A DNA stretch of 64,000 nt from positions 62,001 to 126,000 of the forward strand of contig NZ_AUCF01000006.1 in NCBI RefSeq assembly GCF_000429625.1. Direction: 5' to 3'. The DNA comes from Azospirillum halopraeferens DSM 3675 (GTDB lineage: Bacteria; Pseudomonadota; Alphaproteobacteria; Azospirillales; Azospirillaceae). The position numbers were made by a program, and so were the translations under genes. The notes under the pieces are model-generated. The model was not told the DNA's origin and searched no databases. It saw only the letters and a program-made list of their open reading frames with translations. Within the stretch, counting starts at the first letter, position 1; each line of letters begins with the position of its first letter. Below are positions 39,372-48,372 of the stretch, piece by piece.

Positions 39372-40055
39372 ATGACACCGGAAGAGATCCAGGCCCGCGT
39401 GCTGCACCGCGACGGGCTGGTGCTGATCCTCGACAAGCCCGCGGGGCTACCGGTGCACGCCGGGCCGGGGGGCGGGCCGAACCTGGAACGGTACTTCGAC
39501 GCCCTGCGCTTCGGCCTGCCGCGACCGCCGGGGCTGGCGCACCGGCTGGACCGCGACACATCGGGCTGCCTGGCGCTCGGCCGACATCCCAAGGCGTTGC
39601 GCAAGCTGGGCAAGCTGTTCTCCGATGGCCTGGCCGAAAAGACCTATTGGGCGGTGGTGGCGGGCGGGCCGCCCGACGAGGAGGGGCGCGTCGAGGCGCC
39701 GCTGGCCAAGGTGGCCAACCGCGGCGGCGGCTGGCGCATCGTCATCGACCCCGCGGGGCAGCGCGCCGTCACCGACTACCGCGTGCTCGGCCGCGGCGAG
39801 GGCTGGACCTGGCTGGAGTGCCGCCCGCGCACCGGGCGGACCCACCAGATCCGTGTCCATGCCGCCCATCTCGGCTGCCCGCTGCTGGGCGATCCGCAAT
39901 ACGGCGGGCCGGCGGGGCTGCCGTTGCACCTGCACGCCCGCGCGCTGATGCTGCCCCTGCAGTCCTCCAAGCCGCCGGTCGAGGCCGTGGCGCCGGTGCC
40001 GCCCCATCTGGACGCGGCCCTGCGGCGCTGCGGCTGGACGGGCGACGCCTCTTAA
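39372..40055 (+). CDS. RluA-family pseudouridine synthase
   Basis: 227 residues. The catalytic aspartate is Asp60 in AHRLDRDTSG; further family blocks are LVLILDKPAGLPVH, EKTYWAVVAG and CRPRTGRTHQIRVHAAHLGCPLLGDPQYGG. There is no amino-terminal S4 domain. The target uridine in rRNA or tRNA cannot be assigned. ATG 39372 follows GAGCGAG; a T-poor terminator hairpin follows the stop. Confidence 0.93.
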   Translation: MTPEEIQARVLHRDGLVLILDKPAGLPVHAGPGGGPNLERYFDALRFGLPRPPGLAHRLDRDTSGCLALGRHPKALRKLGKLFSDGLAEKTYWAVVAGGPPDEEGRVEAPLAKVANRGGGWRIVIDPAGQRAVTDYRVLGRGEGWTWLECRPRTGRTHQIRVHAAHLGCPLLGDPQYGGPAGLPLHLHARALMLPLQSSKPPVEAVAPVPPHLDAALRRCGWTGDAS

Positions 40056-40066
40056 GACACCCGGGA

Positions 40067-40090
40067 CCGCCGGGAGCCCGGCGGCGTTTC
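40067..40090 (+). terminator. Terminator after the pseudouridine synthase
   Basis: A 7-bp GC stem (40067-40073 with 40078-40084), GAGC loop and CGTTTC tail, 12 bp after the stop. Confidence 0.6.
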
Positions 40091-40113
40091 ATCCTCCACC
40101 GTGACCGGGATGG

Positions 40114-40977
40114 ATGACACGCCCCATGGCCACCGCCGACCGAACCCCCCCGCCCTCCCCCGATCCGGGGCGCCTGTTCCGCATCGGGCTGGCCCGCGCG
40201 TTCGGCGGGGCCATCCTGTTCTCCCTGCCCATGTTCATGACCATGGAGATGTGGTGGCTGGGGTTCACCATGGACCAGGGGCGGCTGGCGCTGATGCTGC
40301 TGCTGGGGTTGCCGATGCTGGTCGGCCTGTCCCATTACATCGGTTTCGAGGAAACCTTCGGCTGGGTCGACGACCTGGTGGATGCCTTTGTCGCCTACGC
40401 CGTGGGGTTTGCGGCCGGCGGCACGATCCTGCTGCTGTTCGGCGTCATCCGGCCCGACATGGCCCTGGCGGAGATCGTCGGCAAGGTCGCCTTACAGGCG
40501 CTGGCCGGTGCACTCGGCGCCTTGCTGGCGCAGAACCAGTTCGGCCAATCGACCGACGCCCCACCGGCCCGTCGCCGCATCAGCAGCTATCGCGGCGAGC
40601 TGTTCATCATGGCCGTGGGCAGTCTGTTTCTCGCCTTCAACGTCGCACCGACCGAAGAGATGGTGCTGATCGCCTACCAGATGGCCGAGTGGCAGGCGCT
40701 GGCGCTGGCCGGGTTGTCGCTGGTGCTGATGCACGCCTTCGTCTACGCCGTCCGGTTCAGCGGCCAGGAGGCGCGCCGCCCGGCGGACGGCCCGTGGTGG
40801 AGCCTGTTCCTGCGCTACACCGTGGCGGGCTACGCCGTGGCTCTGGCGATGAGCCTCTACGCCCTGTGGTCGTTCGGCCGACTGGACGGGATGGGGCCGG
40901 AACCGGCGGTGATGGCGACGGTGGTGCTGGGCTTTCCGTCCGCCATGGGCGCCGCCGCCGCCCGCCTGATCCTGTGA
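40114..40977 (+). CDS. TIGR02587-family integral membrane protein
   Basis: 287 residues with about seven or eight hydrophobic helices. Features such as ARAFGGAILFSLPMFMTMEMWWLGFTM, ETFGWVDDLVDAFVAY and FNVAPTEEMVLIAYQM are those of the TIGR02587 family of uncharacterised membrane proteins, which nearly always precedes a TIGR02588 gene as it does here. An ATG four codons on (40126) is an alternative start. No enzymatic motif is visible; function unknown. Confidence 0.85.
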   Translation: MTRPMATADRTPPPSPDPGRLFRIGLARAFGGAILFSLPMFMTMEMWWLGFTMDQGRLALMLLLGLPMLVGLSHYIGFEETFGWVDDLVDAFVAYAVGFAAGGTILLLFGVIRPDMALAEIVGKVALQALAGALGALLAQNQFGQSTDAPPARRRISSYRGELFIMAVGSLFLAFNVAPTEEMVLIAYQMAEWQALALAGLSLVLMHAFVYAVRFSGQEARRPADGPWWSLFLRYTVAGYAVALAMSLYALWSFGRLDGMGPEPAVMATVVLGFPSAMGAAAARLIL

Positions 40978-40989
40978 CGGGCGACGGCC

Positions 40990-41406
40990 ATGGATGATCC
41001 GACCCTCCGCCCCGGCATCACCGCCGCCACCGGCCCGATCTCCCGGTTGGAATGGGCGGTCGCGGGCCTGGGCTGCCTGCTTGTCGCCGGCGTGATCGGC
41101 TATCTCTTCTACCTCGCGGTCTTCGTCCCCGACGAACCGCCGGACATCGTCGCATCCGTCCAGCGTGTGGCGGACACCCGAACCGGCTACCGGATCGATA
41201 TCCGTACCGTGAACATGGGCGGCACCACCGCCGCCGAAGTGAAGGTCGAAGGCACGCTGTCACACCGGGGACAGCCGGTGGAAACCGGGGATGCCACCAT
41301 CGACTTCGTGCCGCCGGGTTCCGAACGGACGGTCAGCCTGACCTTCCGCCGTGATCCCCGCACCCATGAACTGGACGTGCGGACGGTCGGCTTCCGTACG
41401 CCGTAA
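40990..41406 (+). CDS. TIGR02588-family single-pass membrane protein
   Basis: 138 residues: one amino-terminal membrane helix (LEWAVAGLGCLLVAGVIGYLFYLAVF) followed by a beta-rich periplasmic domain (YRIDIRTVNMGGTTAAEVKVEGTL, FVPPGSERTVSLTFRRDP) with the proportions of a small immunoglobulin-like fold. It starts 12 bp after the TIGR02587 gene, with which it forms a conserved pair of unknown role. An extracytoplasmic partner subunit of the membrane protein is a reasonable guess. Confidence 0.87.
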   Translation: MDDPTLRPGITAATGPISRLEWAVAGLGCLLVAGVIGYLFYLAVFVPDEPPDIVASVQRVADTRTGYRIDIRTVNMGGTTAAEVKVEGTLSHRGQPVETGDATIDFVPPGSERTVSLTFRRDPRTHELDVRTVGFRTP

Positions 41407-41561
41407 CCGTGCCGCCACAGTCCCGGTCAGGCCCGGATTTACATACATGGATATGATGAAAGTTGGACCAATCCGCGATAAAGTCTCCTTCGTACATCCG
41501 ATCGCATCGCCCACCGCGGTGCTCCACTGCGATAACGAAACGCGAAGGGGGCCGGAAGGCC

Positions 41562-42920
41562 ATGGCCGCTATCGATTCTGCCGACAGCCAGCGCAAGCGC
41601 CTGGCCGCATTCGCCATCACGGAGCGGGACCTCGCGGCGTTGCGCGCCAACGGTGCCTTCGCCGAAAACCGTCTGCCCGCCCTTCTGGAAGACTTGCACG
41701 CCGCCTTCGCGTTGTGGCCGGAGATCCAGTCGGCTTTGCGCGACCCGGAGGTCCACGCCGTCCGCGTCGCCCACTGGACGCGGGTGGTGGCCGGACGCAT
41801 CGACGACGGGTTCATCGAGTCGGCCCGGCGTTTGGCCCGCGCCTTTTGTGCACATGGCGTCCCCGGCTATGCCGTCGCCATCTGCCACCATACGGTCTGC
41901 GGCGGCATCGCCCGCGAGCTCGGCCTCGATGACGACGGTGGTGGTTTTTCCTTGTTCGGCGGACGGGCCAAAGCCGACAAGGCCGCCCTGCGCCGGGCGC
42001 TGGAGAAGGTGACCTGGCTGGATCTGGAGGTCCTGCTGGAAACCTACGCCGAGGCTGAACGCGACGCCAAGCGGACGCTGCTGAACGGCTTTGCGGACAG
42101 CTTCGAATCGAGCGTGAAGGGCATCGTCGAGGACACCGTGTCCGCCTCCGACACCATGCGGGGCAACGCCCAGCGCATGTCCGACCTCGCCGCGGCGACC
42201 CGCCACCGCTCGATGGAGGTGGCGACGGCGGCCGGGCAGGCGTCGGCCAACGTGCAGACCGTGGCCTCCGCCTCGGAGGAGCTGACCGCATCCATCGGAG
42301 AAATCGGCCAGCAGGTCAGCCGTTCGGCGAAGATCGCCGGGGATGCAGTGGCGGAAGCGGAGCGCACCAACACCACCGTCTCCGGCCTCGTCGACGCGGC
42401 GCAGAAGATCGGCGACGTGGTGCAGCTCATCAACTCCATCGCCGGGCAGACGAACCTTCTGGCGCTGAACGCCACCATCGAGGCGGCGCGGGCCGGCGAA
42501 GCCGGCAAGGGATTCGCCGTCGTGGCCTCGGAGGTCAAGAACCTGGCCAACCAGACAGCCAAGGCCACCGAGGACATCGCCCGCCAGATCGCCGGCATGC
42601 AGGATGCGGCGCGCGGCTCCGCCGACGCGATCAAGGGGGTCGGCGCGACGATCAACCACATCAACGAGATTGCGACCACCATCGCGGCGGCCGTCGAGCA
42701 GCAGGCGGCCGCGACCCGGGAGATCGCCCGCAACGTCCAGCAGGCCGCGGAAGGCACCCAAAGCGTCACGGGCACCATCGGCCAGGTGAATGCGGCAGCG
42801 TCCGAGACCGGCGGTCTGGCCGATCATGTCCTGGAGTCCGCGCGCACGCTGCACCATCACGCCGGCGCGCTGAGCACCAACGTCCGCACCTTTCTGGAGC
42901 GGATCCGCAACACCGCATGA
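41562..42920 (+). CDS. Globin-coupled methyl-accepting chemoreceptor (HemAT-like, soluble)
   Basis: 452 residues without any membrane segment. The amino-terminal 170 residues are a protoglobin sensor; the proximal haem histidine is probably His98 in [19 protein letters not shown]. The carboxy part is an MCP signalling domain with the highly conserved hairpin [36 protein letters not shown] (in outline, about residues 288-325) that binds CheA/CheW. By analogy with HemAT it should mediate aerotaxis. The start at 41562 has a GGAAGG ribosome site; the upstream open frame is spurious. No other chemotaxis genes adjoin. Confidence 0.9.
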   Translation: MAAIDSADSQRKRLAAFAITERDLAALRANGAFAENRLPALLEDLHAAFALWPEIQSALRDPEVHAVRVAHWTRVVAGRIDDGFIESARRLARAFCAHGVPGYAVAICHHTVCGGIARELGLDDDGGGFSLFGGRAKADKAALRRALEKVTWLDLEVLLETYAEAERDAKRTLLNGFADSFESSVKGIVEDTVSASDTMRGNAQRMSDLAAATRHRSMEVATAAGQASANVQTVASASEELTASIGEIGQQVSRSAKIAGDAVAEAERTNTTVSGLVDAAQKIGDVVQLINSIAGQTNLLALNATIEAARAGEAGKGFAVVASEVKNLANQTAKATEDIARQIAGMQDAARGSADAIKGVGATINHINEIATTIAAAVEQQAAATREIARNVQQAAEGTQSVTGTIGQVNAAASETGGLADHVLESARTLHHHAGALSTNVRTFLERIRNTA

Positions 42921-42938
42921 CGGCGGTGCTGGGCCGGA

Positions 42939-44291
42939 TCAGCGGGGCCGGACCACCGGTTCGGCCGCCGCTGCCATGGCCAGCAGGCGGCGGTCGTCGC
43001 CGGCCGCCCCCATCAGCGACAGGCCGCAGGGCAGGTCGCCCGGCGCCTGCATGGGCAGGGTGATGGCACAGCGGTCGAGGAAGTTGGCCAGCGACGGATT
43101 GCGCAGCACCAGCGTGTTCAAGCGGGTGAAGGCGTCGTCATCGGCGATGTCGGCGAAACGCGGGGCGACGCAGGGCACCGTGGGCAGCAGCAGCGCGTCA
43201 TAGGCGCGGGCAACCGCATCGACGCGCCGCATCAGGTCTGCCCGGGCGTGCAGCAGGTCGATGTAGTCGGCTGCCGACAGGCCGGCCCCGCGCAGGATGC
43301 GACCGCGCACGCGCGGATCGTAGCGGTCGCCCGTCGCGTCCAGCCGGCGGCGATGCCGGGCGTAGGCTTCCGCCGCCGGAAAGCCGCCGGCGGCGTTGAC
43401 CACCGGGATCTCTCCCAACTCGGCCAGCGTGACCTCGCTCACCTGCGCACCGGCGCGGCTGAGGCGGCGGCAGGCGGCATCGAAGGCGGCGGCCACCGCC
43501 GGCTCCAGATCGTCCAGCACGAGGGTGCGCGGCACCGCGAGGCGCAGGCCGGTCAGCGCGACCGGCGCCGGCATCCCCTCCGCCGCCTCCCCCGCCAGCA
43601 CGGCGTCGGCCAGGGTGCAGCACGCGACCGTGCGCGCCAGGGGTCCCACCGTGTCGAGCGTCGGCGACAGGGGCACCGTGCCGTCCCGCGGCACGCGGGC
43701 CTGCGTCGGCTTGAAGCCGACCAGCCCGCACAGGGCCGCGGGGATGCGCACCGAACCGCCGGTGTCGGTGCCCAGCGCCAGCGGCACCATGCCCGCCGCC
43801 ACCGACACCGCCGCCCCGGAGGACGAGCCGCCGGGAATGCGCGCGGGATCGGCGGGATTGCCCGGTGTCCCCGTGTGCGGGTTGAGCCCCAGGCCGGAGA
43901 AGGCGAACTCGGTCATCGCCGTGCGCCCCACCACCACGGCGCCGGCGGCCCGCAGCCGCGCCACCGCGGCGGCGTCGCGCGCCGCCGGTGGCTCGCCCGC
44001 CGGGACGCGCGACCCCGCCGTCGTCACCCGCCCGGCCTCGTCGAACAGGTCCTTCACCGATACGGGGATGCCCGACAGCGGCCCCCGCCGCCCGGCACGG
44101 CGCAACAGGTCCTGCGCGTCCGCCTCCAGGGGGGCGGTGTCGGTGTGCACCGCAGTGAACGCCGGACGCTCCGTCTCTCCCGCCGCCGCGATGGCGGCCA
44201 GAGCGGCGTCGGCCAGAGCGCGGGCGGTCGTGCGGCCCGCGTCCAGGGCGGCGAGCAGGGTATCGATCGGCTGGGCGGGATCGGCGGTCAT
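42939..44291 (-). CDS. Amidase-signature family hydrolase
   Basis: 450 residues from ATG 44291 (an ATG at 44324 would add 11). The Ser-cisSer-Lys triad is evident: lysine in IPVSVKDLFDEAG, cis-serine in IPGGSSSGAAVSVAAG and nucleophile serine in GTDTGGSVRIPAALCG. Family members include GatA and many amidases and hydrolases; no gatB or gatC is adjacent and the domain lacks features that would mark GatA, so a general amide hydrolase is preferred. It lies divergently from the tRNA pair. Confidence 0.92.
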   Translation of the reverse strand: MTADPAQPIDTLLAALDAGRTTARALADAALAAIAAAGETERPAFTAVHTDTAPLEADAQDLLRRAGRRGPLSGIPVSVKDLFDEAGRVTTAGSRVPAGEPPAARDAAAVARLRAAGAVVVGRTAMTEFAFSGLGLNPHTGTPGNPADPARIPGGSSSGAAVSVAAGMVPLALGTDTGGSVRIPAALCGLVGFKPTQARVPRDGTVPLSPTLDTVGPLARTVACCTLADAVLAGEAAEGMPAPVALTGLRLAVPRTLVLDDLEPAVAAAFDAACRRLSRAGAQVSEVTLAELGEIPVVNAAGGFPAAEAYARHRRRLDATGDRYDPRVRGRILRGAGLSAADYIDLLHARADLMRRVDAVARAYDALLLPTVPCVAPRFADIADDDAFTRLNTLVLRNPSLANFLDRCAITLPMQAPGDLPCGLSLMGAAGDDRRLLAMAAAAEPVVRPR

Positions 44292-44404
44292 GAGTGCATC
44301 GGGCGGAAGGTGAGGGGCGGCCATCCTACACCGGCGATTTCGCGTCTGCCCGCAAACTTTCCTCTTGCGCACCCCCCGAGATCCGGCTTATACAGCGCGC
44401 CTCT

Positions 44405-44479
44405 TCCGGCGTGGCGCAGCGGTAGCGCAGCGGACTGTTAATCCGTTGGTCGTAGGTTCGAATCCTACCGCCGGAGCCA
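44405..44479 (+). tRNA. tRNA-Asn (GTT)
   Basis: Cloverleaf with acceptor TCCGGCG paired to CGCCGGA, anticodon GTT in ACTGTTAATC, the TTCGAATCC T-loop and an encoded CCA (44477-44479). Confidence 0.96.
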
Positions 44480-44481
44480 GC

Positions 44482-44558
<77 letters not shown>

Positions 44559-44602
44559 TTTTCCTTCCGCCCCCTCCCCGGGGCGCCCCCGGACGGGGGC
44601 GA

Positions 44603-44911
44603 TCAGTCGGGGGCGGCCCGTTGCAGATCGCGGGCCGTCAGGCGGATGTTGGCGTCCGCATCCAGGTTGCGGTCGATGATCCGGATCTCCACCGCCCGTT
44701 CGAACACCGGCCGGTTGATGCAGACCAGTTCCACCGCCTCCTCCGGCCTGGGCCTGTGCCCGGCCATCGTGTGCAGCGCCCGGCGCGTCACGAACACACG
44801 GCCCTGATACTCCCCCACCTCCACCGCGAACTCCACGGCATCGGCCTCCTCGTTCCACACGGGGTCGTCGGGGAATCGGAACAGCGGCATCCTGTCGGTC
44901 ATCCTTTTCAT
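44603..44911 (-). CDS. DUF1488-like small protein
   Basis: 102 residues; ATG 44911 overlaps the stop of the upstream GGDEF-EAL gene (TGATG), so it is translationally coupled to it. The pattern PVWNEEADAVEFAVEVG, VFVTRRALHTMAG and FERAVEIRIIDRNLDADANIRLTARDL agrees with DUF1488, a small domain with no known function that in some proteins binds nothing yet identified. No membrane segment. An inner ATG (44890) could also serve as start. Confidence 0.7.
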   Translation of the reverse strand: MKRMTDRMPLFRFPDDPVWNEEADAVEFAVEVGEYQGRVFVTRRALHTMAGHRPRPEEAVELVCINRPVFERAVEIRIIDRNLDADANIRLTARDLQRAAPD

Positions 44912-47475
44912 CAGGCCCGCGGCAGCAGATCGCGGTTGAACAGGCTTTCCAGATCGTCGGGGGAGACGGCGCGGCTGACCAGATAGCCCTGGATCTCGTC
45001 ACAGCCGGCCTGCTGAAGGAGTGCGACCTGTTCGGGCGTCTCGACGCCTTCGGCGATCGCCCGCATTCCCAGCGCGTGGCACAGGCCGATGATGGCGCGG
45101 ACCAGGTCGGCGTCGCGCGGCGTGGCCTCCAGCCCGGCGATGAAGGTGCGGTCGATCTTCAGGGCGTGCACCGGCAGCGTGCGCAGGCTGCCCAGGCAAG
45201 ACTGACGGGTACCGAAATCGTCGATGGCGATCGCCACCCCCAGACGATTCAGGGCGGTGATGGCCGCGGCCACCGGCTCCGGATGGTCGGACAATGCCTG
45301 CTCGCCCAGTTCCACCTCCAGCCAGCAAGGCGCCAGGCGGGTGTCGGCCAGCACCGCGGCGACCATGTCCGGCCAATCCGCCACCGCCATCTGGAAGGCG
45401 GACACGTTGACCGACATGCGCACGGCGGGCAGCCCGCGGTCCTGCCAGCGGCGGTTCTGAAGACAGGCTTCGCGCAGCACCCAGGCGCCCAGCTCCGGCA
45501 TCATGCCCATGCGCTCCACCGCCGGCAGGAAGTCGCCGGGAAGGATGACGCCGGCGTCCGGGTGGTTCCAGCGGATCAGCGCTTCGGCCCCGGCCATGCG
45601 GCCCGTGGTCATGTCCACCTTGACCTGGTAGGCCAGCGAGAACTCCCGGTCCTCCATGGCCCGGCGCAGGCGGTTCTCCACCGTCAGGATCTCGCGGCTG
45701 CGGGCGTTCAGGGCCGGCGAATGGATCTGGAAGCAGTTCCGGCCGATCTGCTTGGCCTGGTACATGGCCACGTCGGCCCGCTTGATCAGCGTGTCGGCGT
45801 CGGTGCCGTCGTCGGGATAGACGGCAATGCCGACGCTGGTGGTGACGAACACCGGGCGGCCGTCGACGTCAATGGGCTCGCGGATGGCGGCGATGGCCCG
45901 TCCGGCCAGCTTGGCCGCGTCGGCCGGGTCGGTGAGATCGGGGAGCACGATGACGAACTCGTCGCCCCCCATGCGCGACACCGTATCCCCCTCGCCCACG
46001 CAGGCGGACAGGCGCCGCGCCGTCTCCTCCAGCACCCGGTCGCCGGCGTCGTGGCCCAGCGTGTCGTTGATGCGCTTGAACAAATCCAGGTCGAGGAACA
46101 TCACCGCCAGCCCCGTGCCGTGCCGGTGCGCCGCGGCGATGCCGATGCCCAGCCGGTCGAGCAGCAGCCGGCGGTTCGGCAGCCCGGTCAGCGCGTCGAA
46201 ATAGGCGAGGTTGCGCACCTCCTCCTCATGGCGTTTGCGCTCGGTGATATCGGAAAAAATGGCGGCGTAGCGCACCGTCCCGTCGTCGCGGATGGCGTTG
46301 ATGCTGAGCCACTGGGCGTAGACCTCACCGTTCTTGCGGCGATTCCAGATCTCACCGCGCCAGTGCCCCCGGACCTTCAGGTCCGCCCACATCTGGGCGT
46401 AGAACTCCGGTCCGTGGCGCCCCGATTGCAGGAAGCGCGGGTTGTGCCCGCGCACCTCGGCCGGCGCGTAGCCGGTCAGACGCGTGAAGGCGGCGTTGAC
46501 GTATTCGATCCGCCCGTCGGCGTCGGCAATCATCACGCCTTCCACCGACGCCTCGATCACCTGGCGAGCGAGCGTCAGGTCCCGGCGCGAGTTCAGCAGC
46601 GCCTCGTCCCGTTCGCGCAGCGTCGCGTTGAGCTGGTTGATGTACTCGTACTGCAGCGTCGCCAGAATGTCGGAGAACGACAGCAGGCCGACGAAGACCC
46701 CGCCCTCCCCGGTCACCGCCAGGTGGCGGATGCCGTGCGCCGCAAACAGGTTGCGCGCCATCAGCAGCGGCGCGGTCGCGGGAACGGCGACGAGCGGCCG
46801 GCTGGCCACGGCGCCGACGGTGCCGTCCGACCGCCGCTGACCCGCCAGGCGCACCAGATCCCGCTCGGTCAGCATGCCGGGACCGGGGGCCCGGTCGGAG
46901 TCGGCTCCGGTCCCCGCACCGGCCAGGACGATGGCCGCCTCCGCGCCGCCGTCGCGCATGCGCGCCGCAGCCTCTTCGAACGACAGCCACGGCTCCAGCA
47001 GGACCGGCGTCCCCGACATGACCGAGCGCACGTCGCGCAAAGTCAGGTACTGTTCCACACCGTGGTTCACCACCACGTCGGTCTGGCTGAGCATGCCGAC
47101 GGGCGCGCCTTCCCCATCCACCACCAGCAGATGCCGGACCCGTTCGTTGCGGAACAGCAGCCCCGCTTCGCCGACCGACGCTGACGCGGCGATGCTGCGC
47201 ACCGGGCTGGTCATGACGTCGCGGATGGGCCGATCGAAACTCTCCGTGCGCGAGAAATCGATGCGCAACGCATCCCGTTCGGTCCAGATGCCGACCGCGC
47301 GGCCGTTCTCGATCACGATGATGGAACTGTGGTGCTGTTCGGCCATGGTGCGCGCCGCCTCGCACACCGGCGTGTCCGGATCGCAGGATAACAGGGCCAG
47401 AGTGGCAATGGCGCCGACCGTGCGGGCCGGCGCGGTGGCCGGTGCCTCGGGAACGGCTGGAAGCGATTGCATCAT
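44911..47475 (-). CDS. CBS-PAS-GGDEF-EAL cyclic-di-GMP signalling protein
   Basis: 854 residues from ATG 47475, preferred over 47523 because of the GAGGGA site before it. Order of domains: four CBS-like motifs (two Bateman modules, about residues 20-270; RHLLVVDGEGAPVGMLSQTD, MLTERDLVRLAG and RHLAVTGEGGVFVGLLSFSD are typical), a PAS domain with PAC (about 300-415, GVMIADADGRIEYVNAAF), GGDEF (503-507) and EAL (631-633). The I-site is lost. EAL catalytic motifs (AEALIRW, VNVS, DDFGT, LKID, AEGVE) are all intact, so both activities are possible. CBS modules suggest adenine-nucleotide input. Confidence 0.92.
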   Translation of the reverse strand: MMQSLPAVPEAPATAPARTVGAIATLALLSCDPDTPVCEAARTMAEQHHSSIIVIENGRAVGIWTERDALRIDFSRTESFDRPIRDVMTSPVRSIAASASVGEAGLLFRNERVRHLLVVDGEGAPVGMLSQTDVVVNHGVEQYLTLRDVRSVMSGTPVLLEPWLSFEEAAARMRDGGAEAAIVLAGAGTGADSDRAPGPGMLTERDLVRLAGQRRSDGTVGAVASRPLVAVPATAPLLMARNLFAAHGIRHLAVTGEGGVFVGLLSFSDILATLQYEYINQLNATLRERDEALLNSRRDLTLARQVIEASVEGVMIADADGRIEYVNAAFTRLTGYAPAEVRGHNPRFLQSGRHGPEFYAQMWADLKVRGHWRGEIWNRRKNGEVYAQWLSINAIRDDGTVRYAAIFSDITERKRHEEEVRNLAYFDALTGLPNRRLLLDRLGIGIAAAHRHGTGLAVMFLDLDLFKRINDTLGHDAGDRVLEETARRLSACVGEGDTVSRMGGDEFVIVLPDLTDPADAAKLAGRAIAAIREPIDVDGRPVFVTTSVGIAVYPDDGTDADTLIKRADVAMYQAKQIGRNCFQIHSPALNARSREILTVENRLRRAMEDREFSLAYQVKVDMTTGRMAGAEALIRWNHPDAGVILPGDFLPAVERMGMMPELGAWVLREACLQNRRWQDRGLPAVRMSVNVSAFQMAVADWPDMVAAVLADTRLAPCWLEVELGEQALSDHPEPVAAAITALNRLGVAIAIDDFGTRQSCLGSLRTLPVHALKIDRTFIAGLEATPRDADLVRAIIGLCHALGMRAIAEGVETPEQVALLQQAGCDEIQGYLVSRAVSPDDLESLFNRDLLPRA

Positions 47476-47523
47476 CACGCGGTCCCTCGCCGCCACCGGA
47501 TGCCGGACGGCAGGCGTAAGCAC

Positions 47524-48372
47524 CCTCGGTCGGCAGGGAATCGTACGCCCGGCCGAACGTATGCGTCAAGCTGCGGACGGCCGGGCGTACAGGGCTCCGA
47601 GTCCGGGCTGACGGAGATTTGGGCCCTGATGGCATCGCGGTTCGGTTCGGGCGCAGCCGACCTTCGATGGCGCACCGCAGGCCGGAGGGGCGCCGTGTCC
47701 TATGCACAGGCGGGACCGGTCGTCGGTGAAAGCGACGTCGAGCACACGGATTCGCGAATGGACTCAGATTCTCCGGTGACTTTCCACCGTACCTTTCCTT
47801 TCGGCGCCCTCCCCCCGAACGGGCCGCACCGGCCCATCCAATAGCACAATATCCGTCTCATACGGTCGGCAATTGATCACTTCCATCAATTACCGACGGT
47901 ATCAGATCAGACACCACACCCGGGGGTTCGTTCAGCCGGGCGCTTACGCTGAGGCGTGCAAGGTTATACCGGAGTCGGGAAGCATAGTTACAATTCGTAG
48001 AAATTTACTTATGGATCGGCGTTCGGATGCTTTGTTACTTTTGATTAGTAATAATCACCAAGAACACGGTCGATGATCGCCATGGCTAATGGCATGCTAT
48101 CATGTCAGTTTGCCGGAAACTCTCATGGCAACCGTATCCCCGGCAAACGGGCGCATGCGGAAATTGTGCGGCGTCTGCGCGGAGTCCGTCGCCCCCGGCG
48201 TTCCTTCCCGGGAAGCCGGCCGGCACCACCCCTGCAAAAGGGATGCGGAGAGACGCTCCGTTCACTCTGACCCGATCCCTGGTCGACCGTCGCAGGATGC
48301 TGCGCCTCTGAAGAACGGGACGTGCAGGTCGATCAGGGCGATTTTCCGGAACGATCTTTTGGAGAACAGCTA
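47524..48372. other. Long intergenic region before the RTX gene
   Basis: About 850 bp without a convincing gene. The first half is GC-rich with short spurious frames. Bases around 47860-48110 are the most AT-rich in the window. They contain the inverted repeat TGATTA-GTAA-TAATCA at 48042-48057. A small frame at 48089-48373 has no ribosome site and runs into the RTX start. The region is probably a large promoter and leader for the RTX gene, but no -35/-10 pair can be picked with confidence. Confidence 0.5.
48042..48057. promoter_or_regulatory. Inverted repeat in the RTX upstream region
   Basis: TGATTA (48042-48047) and TAATCA (48052-48057) are perfect inverted repeats with a four-bp centre, inside an AT-rich stretch about 315 bp before the RTX start. 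It could be a regulator site. Confidence 0.35.

Noticed and set aside
42939..44291. GatA subunit of the tRNA amidotransferase
   Set aside because: No gatB or gatC next to it, and only the general amidase signature is seen.
44911..47475. EAL domain as degenerate
   Set aside because: The EAL, VNVS, DDFGT, LKID and EGVE residues are all present; only flanking residues differ (DDFGTRQSC), so it is likely active.
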